From the NCBI GenBank assembly GCA_910586045.1, contig CAJUIH010000135.1:1-7091 (forward strand): DNA of 7,091 nucleotides, read 5' to 3'. Origin of the DNA: an uncultured Eubacterium sp. GTDB lineage: Bacteria > Bacillota > Clostridia > Lachnospirales > Lachnospiraceae. The notes under the pieces are model-generated. The model was given only the letters and a program-made list of their open reading frames with translations, ran no database searches and had not been told where the DNA came from. A program made the position numbers and the translations under genes. This document shows positions 1-6,710 of this stretch, in pieces (the stretch's first letter is position 1; each line of letters starts with the position of its first letter).

Positions 1-67
1 TATCAGAGGAGGGTGACAACTCGTAACTTTTTACTGGGTGGGAAGATTTAGGACAACTCCTCTGATA
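1..67. repeat. Perfect 11-bp inverted repeat with 45-base loop
   Basis: TATCAGAGGAG at 1-11 is the exact reverse complement of CTCCTCTGATA at 57-67. The octamer GACAACTC also occurs twice in direct orientation, at 15-22 and 52-59, the second overlapping the right arm. The segment is not obviously coding: all three plus frames hit a stop within 51 bases. As RNA it could form a long stem-loop; as DNA it could be a binding site or part of an element control region. The left arm begins at the window edge, so the repeat may be longer than seen. Confidence 0.6.
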
Positions 68-80
68 CCTTTTAAAAGGT
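67..80. repeat. 14-bp perfect palindrome
   Basis: ACCTTTTAAAAGGT reads identically on both strands and shares its first base with the right arm of the preceding inverted repeat. A palindrome this size is a plausible operator for a homodimeric regulator of the element. CTGATACC at 62-69 recurs inverted as GGTATCAG at 148-155, and a weaker 5-bp pair (CCGAA 85-89, TTCGG 103-107) lies between. Function is unknown. Confidence 0.5.
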
Positions 81-199
81 AAAACCGAAGCCATTAAATA
101 ATTTCGGACAGAAAATAGACAATCCAAAAATGCAACAGTAAAAAATAGGTATCAGGGCAGTTTTATGCTGTTCTGTTAAAATAGATGGAGGGGAAATCA

Positions 200-472
200 A
201 TGATTAATAAGATCAAAGCTGAGAGAGAACTGCTGTATGCGGAATTGAGCAGAATAAAAAAAATCAATAGAAGATTAGAAGATGAGAATAGATGTTTGAG
301 AGAAAATTCAGAAAAGATAAAAGAATATCGTAGAGAATATGAAACATTGATTGATCATATGAAAAATGTAGAAAAGAAATATAAAAAGCATATCGCATTA
401 GTTGCGGATGTTGAAAAAGCATATCAAGCAGAATTAAAAAAACAACAAAAGAAACATATAGTTGTAATGTGA
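200..472 (+). CDS. Small charged coiled-coil protein of the mobile element, unknown function
   Basis: The product is 90 residues, dominated by Lys, Glu and Arg, with no proline or glycine, so it should be almost entirely alpha-helical and probably a coiled coil. No signal peptide, membrane segment, cysteine pair or catalytic motif is visible. I chose ATG 200 because GGAGGGG at 187-193 stands six bases before it. An in-frame ATG at 185 lies upstream of that ribosome binding site and would add only five residues. Codon use is as AT-rich as the recombinase gene, so it belongs to the element. It is followed by the 33-codon ORF and the recombinase on the same strand. I do not recognise the family; an accessory DNA-binding or structural role is only a guess. 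Confidence 0.75.
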   Translation: MINKIKAERELLYAELSRIKKINRRLEDENRCLRENSEKIKEYRREYETLIDHMKNVEKKYKKHIALVADVEKAYQAELKKQQKKHIVVM

Positions 473-572
473 ACGAACATGTAAATTAAGTAAGAAATTT
501 ATAATAATTCGAATAGGATCCATACATGCAAAATAAAATAACATAAATAGTAAATAAAAAGAGAGGTATCCT

Positions 573-674
573 TTGGAAGAAAAAACGAAGAAGATAAGAG
601 TAAATGTGATTTATGGAGAGAAGAAATTAGTCGATTGCATGAAAAATATAATTATGAAGCGTACAAAACAGTAG
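573..674 (+). CDS. Putative 33-residue protein just upstream of the recombinase
   Basis: A TTG start at 573 is preceded by GAGAGG at 561-566 with six bases of spacing, and the frame runs to TAG at 672. The peptide begins MEEKTKKIRVNVIYG, then has a Lys-rich turn and a short amphipathic helix containing DCMKNII. This is a beta-strand plus helix pattern rather than random AT-rich translation. Small proteins of comparable size are encoded beside serine recombinases in clostridial elements; TnpW of Tn4451-type transposons is one such family, and the layout here is loosely similar, but I cannot show homology. It ends nine bases before the 14-bp inverted repeat and 80 bases before the recombinase start, so it could share transcription with either neighbour. 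Confidence 0.5.
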   Translation: MEEKTKKIRVNVIYGEKKLVDCMKNIIMKRTKQ

Positions 675-682
675 AAAATTGA

Positions 683-723
683 CCTTATATCATGTATAAT
701 GAGTTGGTGTACATGATATAAGG
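683..723. promoter_or_regulatory. 14-bp perfect inverted repeat upstream of the recombinase, candidate operator or hairpin
   Basis: CCTTATATCATGTA at 683-696 is exactly repeated in inverted form as TACATGATATAAGG at 710-723, with a 13-base loop. No T-run follows, so it is not a typical intrinsic terminator. A TATAAT hexamer at 725-730 directly follows the right arm, with a poor -35 (TTGGTG 704-709, 15-base spacer) in the loop. A second TATAAT (695-700) spans the end of the left arm. A protein bound here would block the likely recombinase promoter, so an operator is the best reading. An RNA hairpin ending 30 bases before the start codon is the alternative. Confidence 0.6.
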
Positions 724-753
724 ATATAATAATTACGATTGGAGCGAAGTAAC

Positions 754-2337
754 ATGAAAGGTAATCGTGCTGTATTATATCTGAGATTAAGTAAAGAAGA
801 TGTCGATAAGGTTAATAAAGGAGATGATAGCGCTAGTATCATAAACCAAAGATTACTGCTAACAGATTATGCACTGGCACACGAGTTTAAAATTATCAAA
901 GTATATTCCGATGATGATGAAAGCGGATTATATGATGACAGGCCTGAATTTGAAAAAATGATGATTGATGCAAAGATGGATGAGTTTGATATTATCATTG
1001 CTAAAACACAGTCAAGATTTTCAAGAAATATGGAGCATATTGAAAAATACCTGCACCATGATCTTCCTAATCTAGGGATCAGATTTATCGGAGTTGTAGA
1101 TGGTGTCGACACGGATAATGAAGATAATAAAAAGAGTAGGCAGATTAATGGTTTAGTAAATGAATGGTATTGTGAAGACTTATCGAAAAATATTCGAAGC
1201 GCATTTAAAGCGAAAATGAAAAATGGTCAGTTTTTAGGCGCTTCCTGTCCATATGGTTATAAAAAAGATCCGGAGAACCATAATCATTTGATTATTGATG
1301 AATATGCAGCAAAAGTAGTCAGAAGAATTTATAAATTGTATTTATCAGGATATGGGAAAGCAAAAATCGGTTCTATATTATCATCGGATGGAATATTGAT
1401 TCCTACATTATATAAGAGGAATGTACTGGGTGAGAATTATCATAACTGTAAATCATTAGACACAACGAAAAACTGGTCTTATCAAACTATACATACCATA
1501 TTAAACAGTGAGACATATGTTGGAAATTTAATTCAAAATAAAGTAAACACTTTATCGTATAAAGATAAAAAGAAAAAAATTCTTCCAAGAGAAAAATGGA
1601 TCATTGTAAAAAATACGCATGAACCGATTATAGAGCCAGAGGTGTTCCAGATGGTTCAGAATCTACAAAAAACACGCACAAGAAGCGTAGGATCTATGGA
1701 AGAAAATGGTATTTTTTCAGGAATGATTTATTGTGCGGATTGTAAACATGCGATGTCAAGAAAATATGCCAGACGTGGTAAAAAAGGATTCATTGGTTAT
1801 GTTTGTAAAACTTATAAGACACAGGGAAAACAGTTTTGTGCCAGTCATAGTATTGATATAGAAGATTTGAAAGAAGCAGTGTTGTATTCTATAAAGGATG
1901 AAGCCAGAAGCATCTTGAAACCAGAAGATATCGATGAGCTGAAGAAGATGGAGGTTTATGATGAAAGTAAGAAGTATTATGAAGTACAGATCGCAGATAT
2001 TCAGAAGAGAATAGAAAAGATTGAAAAATTCAAAAGAAAAACATATAATAATTATATGGAAGATTTGATTTCAAAAGTAGAATATGTAGAATATACTTCT
2101 GCATATGATAGCGAAATGAAAGAATTACAATTACAGCAATCTACAATTCAAAAAAGGACTGAGGTGCAACAGGAATTGGATGATCAGTACGATGAATGGG
2201 TGGATGCTTTTAGAGATTATATCAATGTTACAGAATTAACAAGGGATATGATTTTAGAATTGATTCATCGGATTGAAGTAAATAGTGATGGTTCTATTAC
2301 TATATATTATAAATTTACAAATCCGTACAAAAGCTGA
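754..2337 (+). CDS. Large serine recombinase (site-specific integrase/excisionase of the element)
   Basis: This 527-residue protein catalyses integration and excision by double-strand cleavage with a 5'-phosphoserine link to DNA. The N-terminal resolvase domain (about 4-150) has the YLRLS motif with the nucleophile Ser13 and the arginine-rich segment QSRFSRN. A recombinase domain follows (about 160-290, containing ASCPYGYKK), then a zinc ribbon with Cys327, Cys330, Cys351 and Cys362, and a Lys/Glu-rich coiled coil (about 390-490). Length and order match the TnpX/TndX-like large serine recombinases. ATG 754 is preferred because GGAGCGA at 741-747 precedes it by six bases; a TTG at 739 overlaps that site. 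Its stop is within about 20 bp of the chromosome junction, the usual position for the integrase of such elements. All key residues are present, so it is probably active. Confidence 0.95.
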   Translation: MKGNRAVLYLRLSKEDVDKVNKGDDSASIINQRLLLTDYALAHEFKIIKVYSDDDESGLYDDRPEFEKMMIDAKMDEFDIIIAKTQSRFSRNMEHIEKYLHHDLPNLGIRFIGVVDGVDTDNEDNKKSRQINGLVNEWYCEDLSKNIRSAFKAKMKNGQFLGASCPYGYKKDPENHNHLIIDEYAAKVVRRIYKLYLSGYGKAKIGSILSSDGILIPTLYKRNVLGENYHNCKSLDTTKNWSYQTIHTILNSETYVGNLIQNKVNTLSYKDKKKKILPREKWIIVKNTHEPIIEPEVFQMVQNLQKTRTRSVGSMEENGIFSGMIYCADCKHAMSRKYARRGKKGFIGYVCKTYKTQGKQFCASHSIDIEDLKEAVLYSIKDEARSILKPEDIDELKKMEVYDESKKYYEVQIADIQKRIEKIEKFKRKTYNNYMEDLISKVEYVEYTSAYDSEMKELQLQQSTIQKRTEVQQELDDQYDEWVDAFRDYINVTELTRDMILELIHRIEVNSDGSITIYYKFTNPYKS

Positions 2338-2357
2338 TGTCTACTATCTGTTTATGC
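2338..2357. other. Element-chromosome junction (attachment-site half)
   Basis: Reading on the minus strand, the carboxypeptidase frame is intact through codons for SANDACVA and then meets a TAA (2354-2352) that belongs to AT-rich DNA ending at the recombinase stop. The crossover must therefore lie between about 2338 and 2357. Large serine recombinases join at a short, often dinucleotide, core, so no long direct repeat is expected. The core cannot be named without the opposite end or an empty site. Confidence 0.65.
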
Positions 2358-2792
2358 CACACAGGCGTCATTCGCGCTTGCGATACTGATACATTTGATC
2401 AGCGTTTCAACTGTCTGCACCTCGCCGGCTTCCAGATATACCTGCGAGCCGCCCATTCCAGCCGCGTGTTCGGATACGGTGACTTCGTCGGACAGGGCGA
2501 TTTGTTTTTTATCGATGGCGTCAAAGATCAGGTCCAGGGTCATGATTTTTGTCACACTGGCCGGAGGGCGTACGGTATGTTCCTTGCTTTGGTATAGAAT
2601 GGTCCCGGTTTCCGCTTCCATTAAAATCACACTTGGCGTGGTAATGGCGAGGGAAGCCTGGGCTTTTTTTGATTTGTCCGAGCCGGAACCCTTATTTTGT
2701 GCATATAGGGGGAAAATTTGGCAATATTGCGGCTGATAGATGGGGCGTGCAAGCAGGACAAGTGTGAGTGTAAGGATCAGTAAACGTTTCAT
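2352..2792 (-). pseudogene. D-alanyl-D-alanine carboxypeptidase, 5' part, interrupted by the element
   Basis: This is the N-terminal 146 residues of a class A-like low-molecular-weight penicillin-binding protein (peptidase S11, DacA/DacF type), which trims the terminal D-Ala of peptidoglycan stem peptides outside the membrane. A signal peptide occupies about residues 1-31. The nucleophile motif is S79-V-T-K82 within PPASVTK, and the second motif is S139-A-N141. The frame stops five residues later at TAA 2352. The KTG box and C-terminal domain, more than half of a typical roughly 380-residue protein, are missing and presumably lie beyond the element's other end. ATG 2792 has AGGA (minus strand, 2805-2802) nine bases upstream. 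The truncated product would lack part of the active site and should be inactive. A sporulation-type DacF identity is possible but not provable from this part. Confidence 0.9.
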
Positions 2793-2925
2793 AATTTTAA
2801 TTCCTGAGGATACTTTAATACTAATTTAGTCAGGGGCAGGAAAAAATATGCATAAAGGGCCGGATTCCCGGTAAAATTTTGATGAAGCAAATACAAGATT
2901 GCGAAATGATAAAAAAGGTTTGAAT

Positions 2926-3807
2926 ATGTTTGGATTAATTGGTATAATAGGCGTTATCGTCCTGGTATACGCGGCCTGGCAGCGGAGTGAACTGAAAAAG
3001 TTCCGGGTGACACGTTATGAAATGGAAAGTAAAAAGATAAAGAAAGAACTGACATTTGCCGTGATTTCGGATCTGCACTCCTTTTCCTATGGCGTGGACA
3101 ATGAACGGCTCGTACAGGCGGTGCTTGCGGAGCGTCCGGATCTGGTGCTTGTGCCGGGAGATCTGATCGTAACGGCGGTTACAAACAAATATGCGGTTGC
3201 CCTTGCCCTGATCCGGCGGTTATGCGATGCGGGAATACCCGTTGTCTGCAGCAATGGAAATCATGAAAGCAGGGCCGGGCTTTTGGATTTTGCAGACCGT
3301 GCGGTATTTTTGCAGTACTGCAGGCAATTAAATGAAGCAGGCGCCGTGTTTTTGAACAACGAGTGCCGCATACAAAAGATCCGTGGGGAAACGGTGCGTA
3401 TCTGCGGTTTGGAACTGCCGCTGTACAGTTATAAAAAGGGCAGGAAGCCGTATTTGGAAGAGGGTTTTTTAACGTCGTGCCTTGGTTCGGCGTCTGATCA
3501 GCATTTGCAGATTTTGCTTGCACACCATCCTGCTTTTGCGGACCGGTATGCAGCATGGGGCGCCGACCTTACGGTCTGCGGACATAACCATGGCGGTCTG
3601 GTATGTATTCCGGGGATTGGGAGTGTGGTTTCGCCGCAGTTTCTTCCGTTTCCGGAATATGACGCGGGGGAATTTACGATTGACGGACGAAAGGTTTTTA
3701 TCAGCCGCGGGCTTGGGACGCATACGTTTCATATCAGGGTTTTTAATCGTGCGGAACTGCTGGTTATTAAGGCAAAGCCGGCACGGGAGCCGGACCGGCA
3801 GCCATAG
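2926..3807 (+). CDS. Membrane-anchored metallophosphoesterase (YkuE/YaeI-like)
   Basis: The 293-residue protein has one N-terminal hydrophobic segment (residues 2-17) followed by a calcineurin-like phosphoesterase domain. The dinuclear-metal motifs are complete and in order: D49-L-H51, G78-D79, G111-N-H-E114, H200 in the AHHP motif, and G219-H-N-H222-G-G. Family members hydrolyse phosphoester bonds with two divalent metals; the YkuE/YaeI group is associated with the cell envelope, but the substrate here is unknown. ATG 2926 follows AAAAAAGG (2911-2918) by seven bases. A TTG at 2899 in frame would add nine residues ahead of the membrane segment and has no comparable ribosome binding site. It is divergent from the carboxypeptidase gene and lies 41 bases upstream of scpA on the same strand, so the three plus-strand genes may be cotranscribed. 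No clear promoter was found in 2793-2925. Confidence 0.9.
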   Translation: MFGLIGIIGVIVLVYAAWQRSELKKFRVTRYEMESKKIKKELTFAVISDLHSFSYGVDNERLVQAVLAERPDLVLVPGDLIVTAVTNKYAVALALIRRLCDAGIPVVCSNGNHESRAGLLDFADRAVFLQYCRQLNEAGAVFLNNECRIQKIRGETVRICGLELPLYSYKKGRKPYLEEGFLTSCLGSASDQHLQILLAHHPAFADRYAAWGADLTVCGHNHGGLVCIPGIGSVVSPQFLPFPEYDAGEFTIDGRKVFISRGLGTHTFHIRVFNRAELLVIKAKPAREPDRQP

Positions 3808-3848
3808 CATGCCTGTACGGGCACAAGGAATATTCCGGGAGTGGATAG

Positions 3849-4595
3849 ATGGGGATTACAGTGAAATTAGAGACGTTTGAGGGTCCGTTGGATTTACTGC
3901 TGCATTTACTAGAGAAAAATAAGGTCAATATTTATGATATACCGATTGTGGAAATTACGGGCCAGTATATGGAATATATCCATAAAATGCAGTGCCAGGA
4001 TTTGGATCTGATGAGTGAGTTTATGGTTATGGCGGCGACTTTGATTGATATCAAGGCAAAAATGCTGCTGCCGAAAAAAGCGGAAGAACAAGCGGAAGAG
4101 GAAGATCCGCGTGCCGAGCTGGTACAGCAGATTTTGGAGTACAAGCTGTATAAGAGCATTTCCTACGAATTAAAAGACCGTCAGATGGATGCGGATCGCG
4201 TGATGTATAAAGTGCCGACGATACCGGATGAGGTTTCTGCCTATGCGCCTCCGGTTGATATTGACAGTCTTTTGGACGGGCTGACCCTGCGCAAATTAAA
4301 CCAGATCTTTGAAACGATTATGAAGCGGCAGAACGATAAAATCGATCCGGTACGTTCGAAATTTGGTCGGATCGAAAAGGAAGAAGTATCGTTGGAAGAA
4401 AAAATTACCGTCCTGGAAGCATATGCGAAAAGGCACAGGAAGTTTAGTTTCCGGGGGCTTTTAGAGCGTCAGTCCAGCCGTGTGCAGGTGATTGTAACAT
4501 TTCTGGCCGTGCTGGAATTAATGAAAACCGGAAAAATTGAGATTTTTCAGCAGCATGCGTTTGATGATATCCGTATTACGTCCAAAATCGCGTAA
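3849..4595 (+). CDS. scpA: Segregation and condensation protein A (kleisin)
   Basis: ScpA is the kleisin of the bacterial SMC-ScpA-ScpB condensin complex on the nucleoid, bridging the SMC heads and recruiting ScpB. The 248-residue length fits the family. The diagnostic N-terminal helix with FEGPLDLLLHLL is at residues 9-20 and is followed by the usual region containing NIYDIPIVEITGQY. The middle is an acidic linker (about 79-90). The C-terminal winged helix (about 185-248) carries KFSFRGLLE and ends in FDDIRITSKIA. ATG 3849 has GGGAG (3837-3841) seven bases upstream. A 10-bp palindrome GGAATATTCC (3827-3836) lies just before this site; its significance is unclear. scpB follows after 75 bases on the same strand. 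Confidence 0.97.
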   Translation: MGITVKLETFEGPLDLLLHLLEKNKVNIYDIPIVEITGQYMEYIHKMQCQDLDLMSEFMVMAATLIDIKAKMLLPKKAEEQAEEEDPRAELVQQILEYKLYKSISYELKDRQMDADRVMYKVPTIPDEVSAYAPPVDIDSLLDGLTLRKLNQIFETIMKRQNDKIDPVRSKFGRIEKEEVSLEEKITVLEAYAKRHRKFSFRGLLERQSSRVQVIVTFLAVLELMKTGKIEIFQQHAFDDIRITSKIA

Positions 4596-4670
4596 CGGGC
4601 GCATTTTAAGAATCGATAGTTGCATCCGCCGGACAAATCTGTTTTTGGGATGGAAAAGAAAGGGGCTACT

Positions 4671-5309
4671 ATGATCGAAACAGGCAAACCAGAAATAACC
4701 GCAACGGATGATCCGCAGACTGGCAATCAGGCGGATGCGGATCCAGGCCTGTCAAAATCTGCCATTGTAGAGGCGATTTTATTTACGATGGGGGAATCCG
4801 TACCATTAGAGAAGCTTGCTTATGCGCTTGCTCTTAGCACAGAAGAAACAGAACGAATCCTGCAGCGGATGATGGAAAGCTATGCGCAGGAAAACCGCGG
4901 CGTCCAGATTATCAAACTGGACGGCGCTTACCAGATGTGTACAAAAAAGCAGACGTACGAATATTTGATCAAGGTGGCCGCGCGGCCGCCCAAACAGGTG
5001 CTGACAGATGTTTTGCTGGAAACGCTTTCGATTATTGCGTACAAACAGCCGATCACCCGGCTGGAGATTGAAAAAATACGCGGTGTTTCCAGCGGGCATG
5101 CGGTGAACAAACTGGTGGAGTATAATCTGGTCTGCGAACTGGGGCGGCTGGATGCGCCGGGGAGGCCGCTGTTATTCGGAACAACAGAGGAATTTTTAAG
5201 AAGCTTTGGAATTCATTCCATCGACGACCTGCCGCAGCCGGAACCGGAGCGGGTGGAGGAGTTTCGGCATGAGGCGGAGGCGGAGATGGAAGTGCGGATG
5301 AAAATATAG
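4671..5309 (+). CDS. scpB: Segregation and condensation protein B
   Basis: ScpB forms a dimer that binds the central part of ScpA and regulates the SMC condensin. The 212-residue product has a polar N-terminal extension of about 27 residues, a first winged-helix domain beginning KSAIVEAILF, and a second with the family signature LETLSIIAYKQPITR (116-130) and GRPLLFGTTEEFLRSFGI (164-181). The acidic tail (about 188-210) is common in the family. ATG 4671 is preferred because AAAGGGG (4659-4665) lies five bases upstream. In-frame TTG 4620 and ATG 4650 would add 17 and 7 residues and lack a good ribosome binding site. The stop codon is separated by one base from the stop of the convergent kinase gene. 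Confidence 0.96.
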   Translation: MIETGKPEITATDDPQTGNQADADPGLSKSAIVEAILFTMGESVPLEKLAYALALSTEETERILQRMMESYAQENRGVQIIKLDGAYQMCTKKQTYEYLIKVAARPPKQVLTDVLLETLSIIAYKQPITRLEIEKIRGVSSGHAVNKLVEYNLVCELGRLDAPGRPLLFGTTEEFLRSFGIHSIDDLPQPEPERVEEFRHEAEAEMEVRMKI

Positions 5310-5310
5310 C

Positions 5311-6666
5311 TTAGGGACTGTTCAAGATGGTCAGTTCCTGGACAAACACGCCGTTTTCCCAACTGGCCGAAGAAACGGCGTTTGGCCAGGCTGCCAGGAT
5401 CCGCTGGTAGGAGGCCAGCCCTTCTCCGCGGCCGTCCCCTTTGGTAGACCATCCTTCTTCCCACATTTTCTGCGGTTCAAGCGTGTTTGTGAACGGATTT
5501 GCGATCCGTACGGACAGCCGTTCTTCCTGGGCCAGCAGGATCAGGTCGATCCATGGGCGGTCTGTTTCCAGCGCGGCTTCTATGGCGTTATCGGTTAAAA
5601 TCCCAAGGCAGCGGATCAAATCCCAGACGTTCATACTGACAGCGGTGACCGGGTAGAGCACTTCCAGATGGCACGCCAGTTTTTTTTCGTGCATGGAAGT
5701 CAGCTTTGTGAGAATAAAGCTGCGGATTTCCGGGATCTGCAGGTACCCGATCTGCGTTGAGGTCTGGATTTTTTCGCCGAGGCGGCGGTCAAAATCCAGT
5801 TCCAGTTCGGACAGGGTAGCGCCCAGCGCCTGTAGCTGCCCGGCGTTTGCCTGCTGGGCCAGGCCTGCCAGGAGGTTTTTGTAATCATGGCGGAATGCGC
5901 GGACTTCCTGGCGGATTTCTTCCAGATTTTGTTCGTAAAGCTGCTGCTGGGCGATGATATCCTGCTGGACCTGAATTTTGCGGTTCTTGGCTATCTGCTT
6001 TGCGAAATTAAGGATCAGTTCCGTAATTAACAGGATCAGCGCGACATTCAGCAGGTAATAGGTCGCCAGAAATTTGTCCGGTATGCCCTGGTGCATATGA
6101 AAAAACATTTCTACTACCGTCACAAGTGCAAACATCAGCATGGTTGTCTGAAACAGCCTGTCGGTATCTTTTAACAGAAGTTCAAAATAAGTCCCAAACC
6201 TTAGTTTTTTTAACAGGATGGCTGAAAGGATTATAAACGGAAAAAATATTCCCATAATAACTGGATCCATTAACGTGGTATTGCGGAAAATGACAAGCAG
6301 AAATTGTCCGAACGAGGAAGAGGTTACCTGGAAAATTCCGCAGATACAGGCGGTAGAAAATGCCTGCAGGAAACAAACATTCCATGCCCACCGGATCCAA
6401 AGCGTGCAGCACAGCATAATCACACCAGAGTTTAGGATCATCCGCAGCAATCGAAATTCTGGAACATAAACAAACAATACCGTGGACATAACGGCAGCGG
6501 TCAGCGGGGATACAAGCAGCGCCGGCAGTTTCCGTAGCTGGCGTGAGACCACGGGATGGTCCATAATGGCAAACAGGTAGATGACAAAGGCTGTATGGCC
6601 GATCAAAGTGTCTGTGAATATGCCGCAAAGTAAGGTGAAAATAGAATCGTATGGGATGGAAACCAC
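5311..6666 (-). CDS. AgrC-like sensor histidine kinase of the GHKL family
   Basis: The 451-residue frame has six or seven membrane segments in its first 225 residues (for example about 10-34, 47-68, 73-97, 134-152, 173-190, 200-222), then a coiled-coil linker and a GHKL ATPase domain. The phospho-acceptor is H260 in FRHDYKN, the N box is LTDNAIEAA with N360, and the ATP lid has STKGDGRGEGLAS (407-419). This is the layout of AgrC/VirS-type kinases that sense extracellular peptides and phosphorylate a LytTR-type regulator. No response regulator, AgrB or AgrD gene is adjacent, so its partner and ligand are unknown. The start is uncertain: the listed GTG (6666-6664) overlaps its own ribosome binding site. 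An extended -10 promoter lies about 45 bases upstream. It converges tail to tail on scpB without a recognisable terminator. Confidence 0.9.
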   Translation of the reverse strand: MVSIPYDSIFTLLCGIFTDTLIGHTAFVIYLFAIMDHPVVSRQLRKLPALLVSPLTAAVMSTVLFVYVPEFRLLRMILNSGVIMLCCTLWIRWAWNVCFLQAFSTACICGIFQVTSSSFGQFLLVIFRNTTLMDPVIMGIFFPFIILSAILLKKLRFGTYFELLLKDTDRLFQTTMLMFALVTVVEMFFHMHQGIPDKFLATYYLLNVALILLITELILNFAKQIAKNRKIQVQQDIIAQQQLYEQNLEEIRQEVRAFRHDYKNLLAGLAQQANAGQLQALGATLSELELDFDRRLGEKIQTSTQIGYLQIPEIRSFILTKLTSMHEKKLACHLEVLYPVTAVSMNVWDLIRCLGILTDNAIEAALETDRPWIDLILLAQEERLSVRIANPFTNTLEPQKMWEEGWSTKGDGRGEGLASYQRILAAWPNAVSSASWENGVFVQELTILNSP

Positions 6667-6672
6667 CTCCTT
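6666..6672 (-). promoter_or_regulatory. Strong ribosome binding site of the kinase gene, overlapping the only canonical start
   Basis: On the minus strand AAGGAGG occupies 6672-6666 and its last G is the first base of the GTG codon. A start at normal distance would be codon 4 of the frame, an ATC at 6657-6655, eight bases downstream. The next canonical start in frame is a TTG at codon 21 (6606-6604), which would cut into the first membrane segment. Either an unusual ATC start is used, or a former ATG has changed, or the sequence has an error there. Confidence 0.7.
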
Positions 6673-6710
6673 GTTTTGGTATCTTTCATTATTATGGACG
6701 ATTCCAGATG

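Larger units (their letters stand above)
1..2357. mobile_element. Right-hand end of an integrated element carrying a large serine recombinase
   Basis: This block is visibly AT-rich, unlike the GC-balanced DNA to its right, and the change happens abruptly just after the recombinase stop codon. It encodes a large serine recombinase at its very end and two small proteins of mobile-element character. To its right a D-Ala-D-Ala carboxypeptidase reading frame begins in mid-protein, directly after its SxN motif, which is what an insertion into that gene would leave. The left end lies outside the window, so total size and cargo are unknown; it could be an integrative conjugative or mobilizable element, or a prophage. 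No conjugation or phage structural gene is visible here. The exact junction cannot be fixed without the other end, and is somewhere in about 2338-2357. Confidence 0.85.

Noticed and set aside
1..51. Short open frames at the left edge, for example one ending EEGDNS at 24 and another ending at 51, as C-terminal tails of an upstream gene.
   Set aside because: Too few residues to recognise, and both lie within the inverted repeat, so no gene call can be supported.
2337..2736. Plus-strand open frames of 86 and 113 codons opposite the carboxypeptidase gene.
   Set aside because: They are antisense shadows: the minus strand carries a signal peptide plus SxxK and SxN motifs in order.
2793..2925. Promoters in the gap between the carboxypeptidase and phosphoesterase genes, and a CCGG-N4-CCGG mini-hairpin (2860-2871).
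   Set aside because: No -10/-35 pair with acceptable spacing stood out on either strand, and the hairpin stem is only four base pairs.
3179..3880. Frames of 113-132 codons on both strands across the phosphoesterase gene.
   Set aside because: The phosphoesterase frame contains all metal-binding motifs; the others have no motif or ribosome binding site.
5314..5338. Imperfect 7-bp stem (5314-5320 with 5332-5338) near the convergent scpB and kinase ends, as a bidirectional terminator.
   Set aside because: The loop is 11 bases, one pair is G-U, no T-run follows on either strand, and it lies inside kinase codons.
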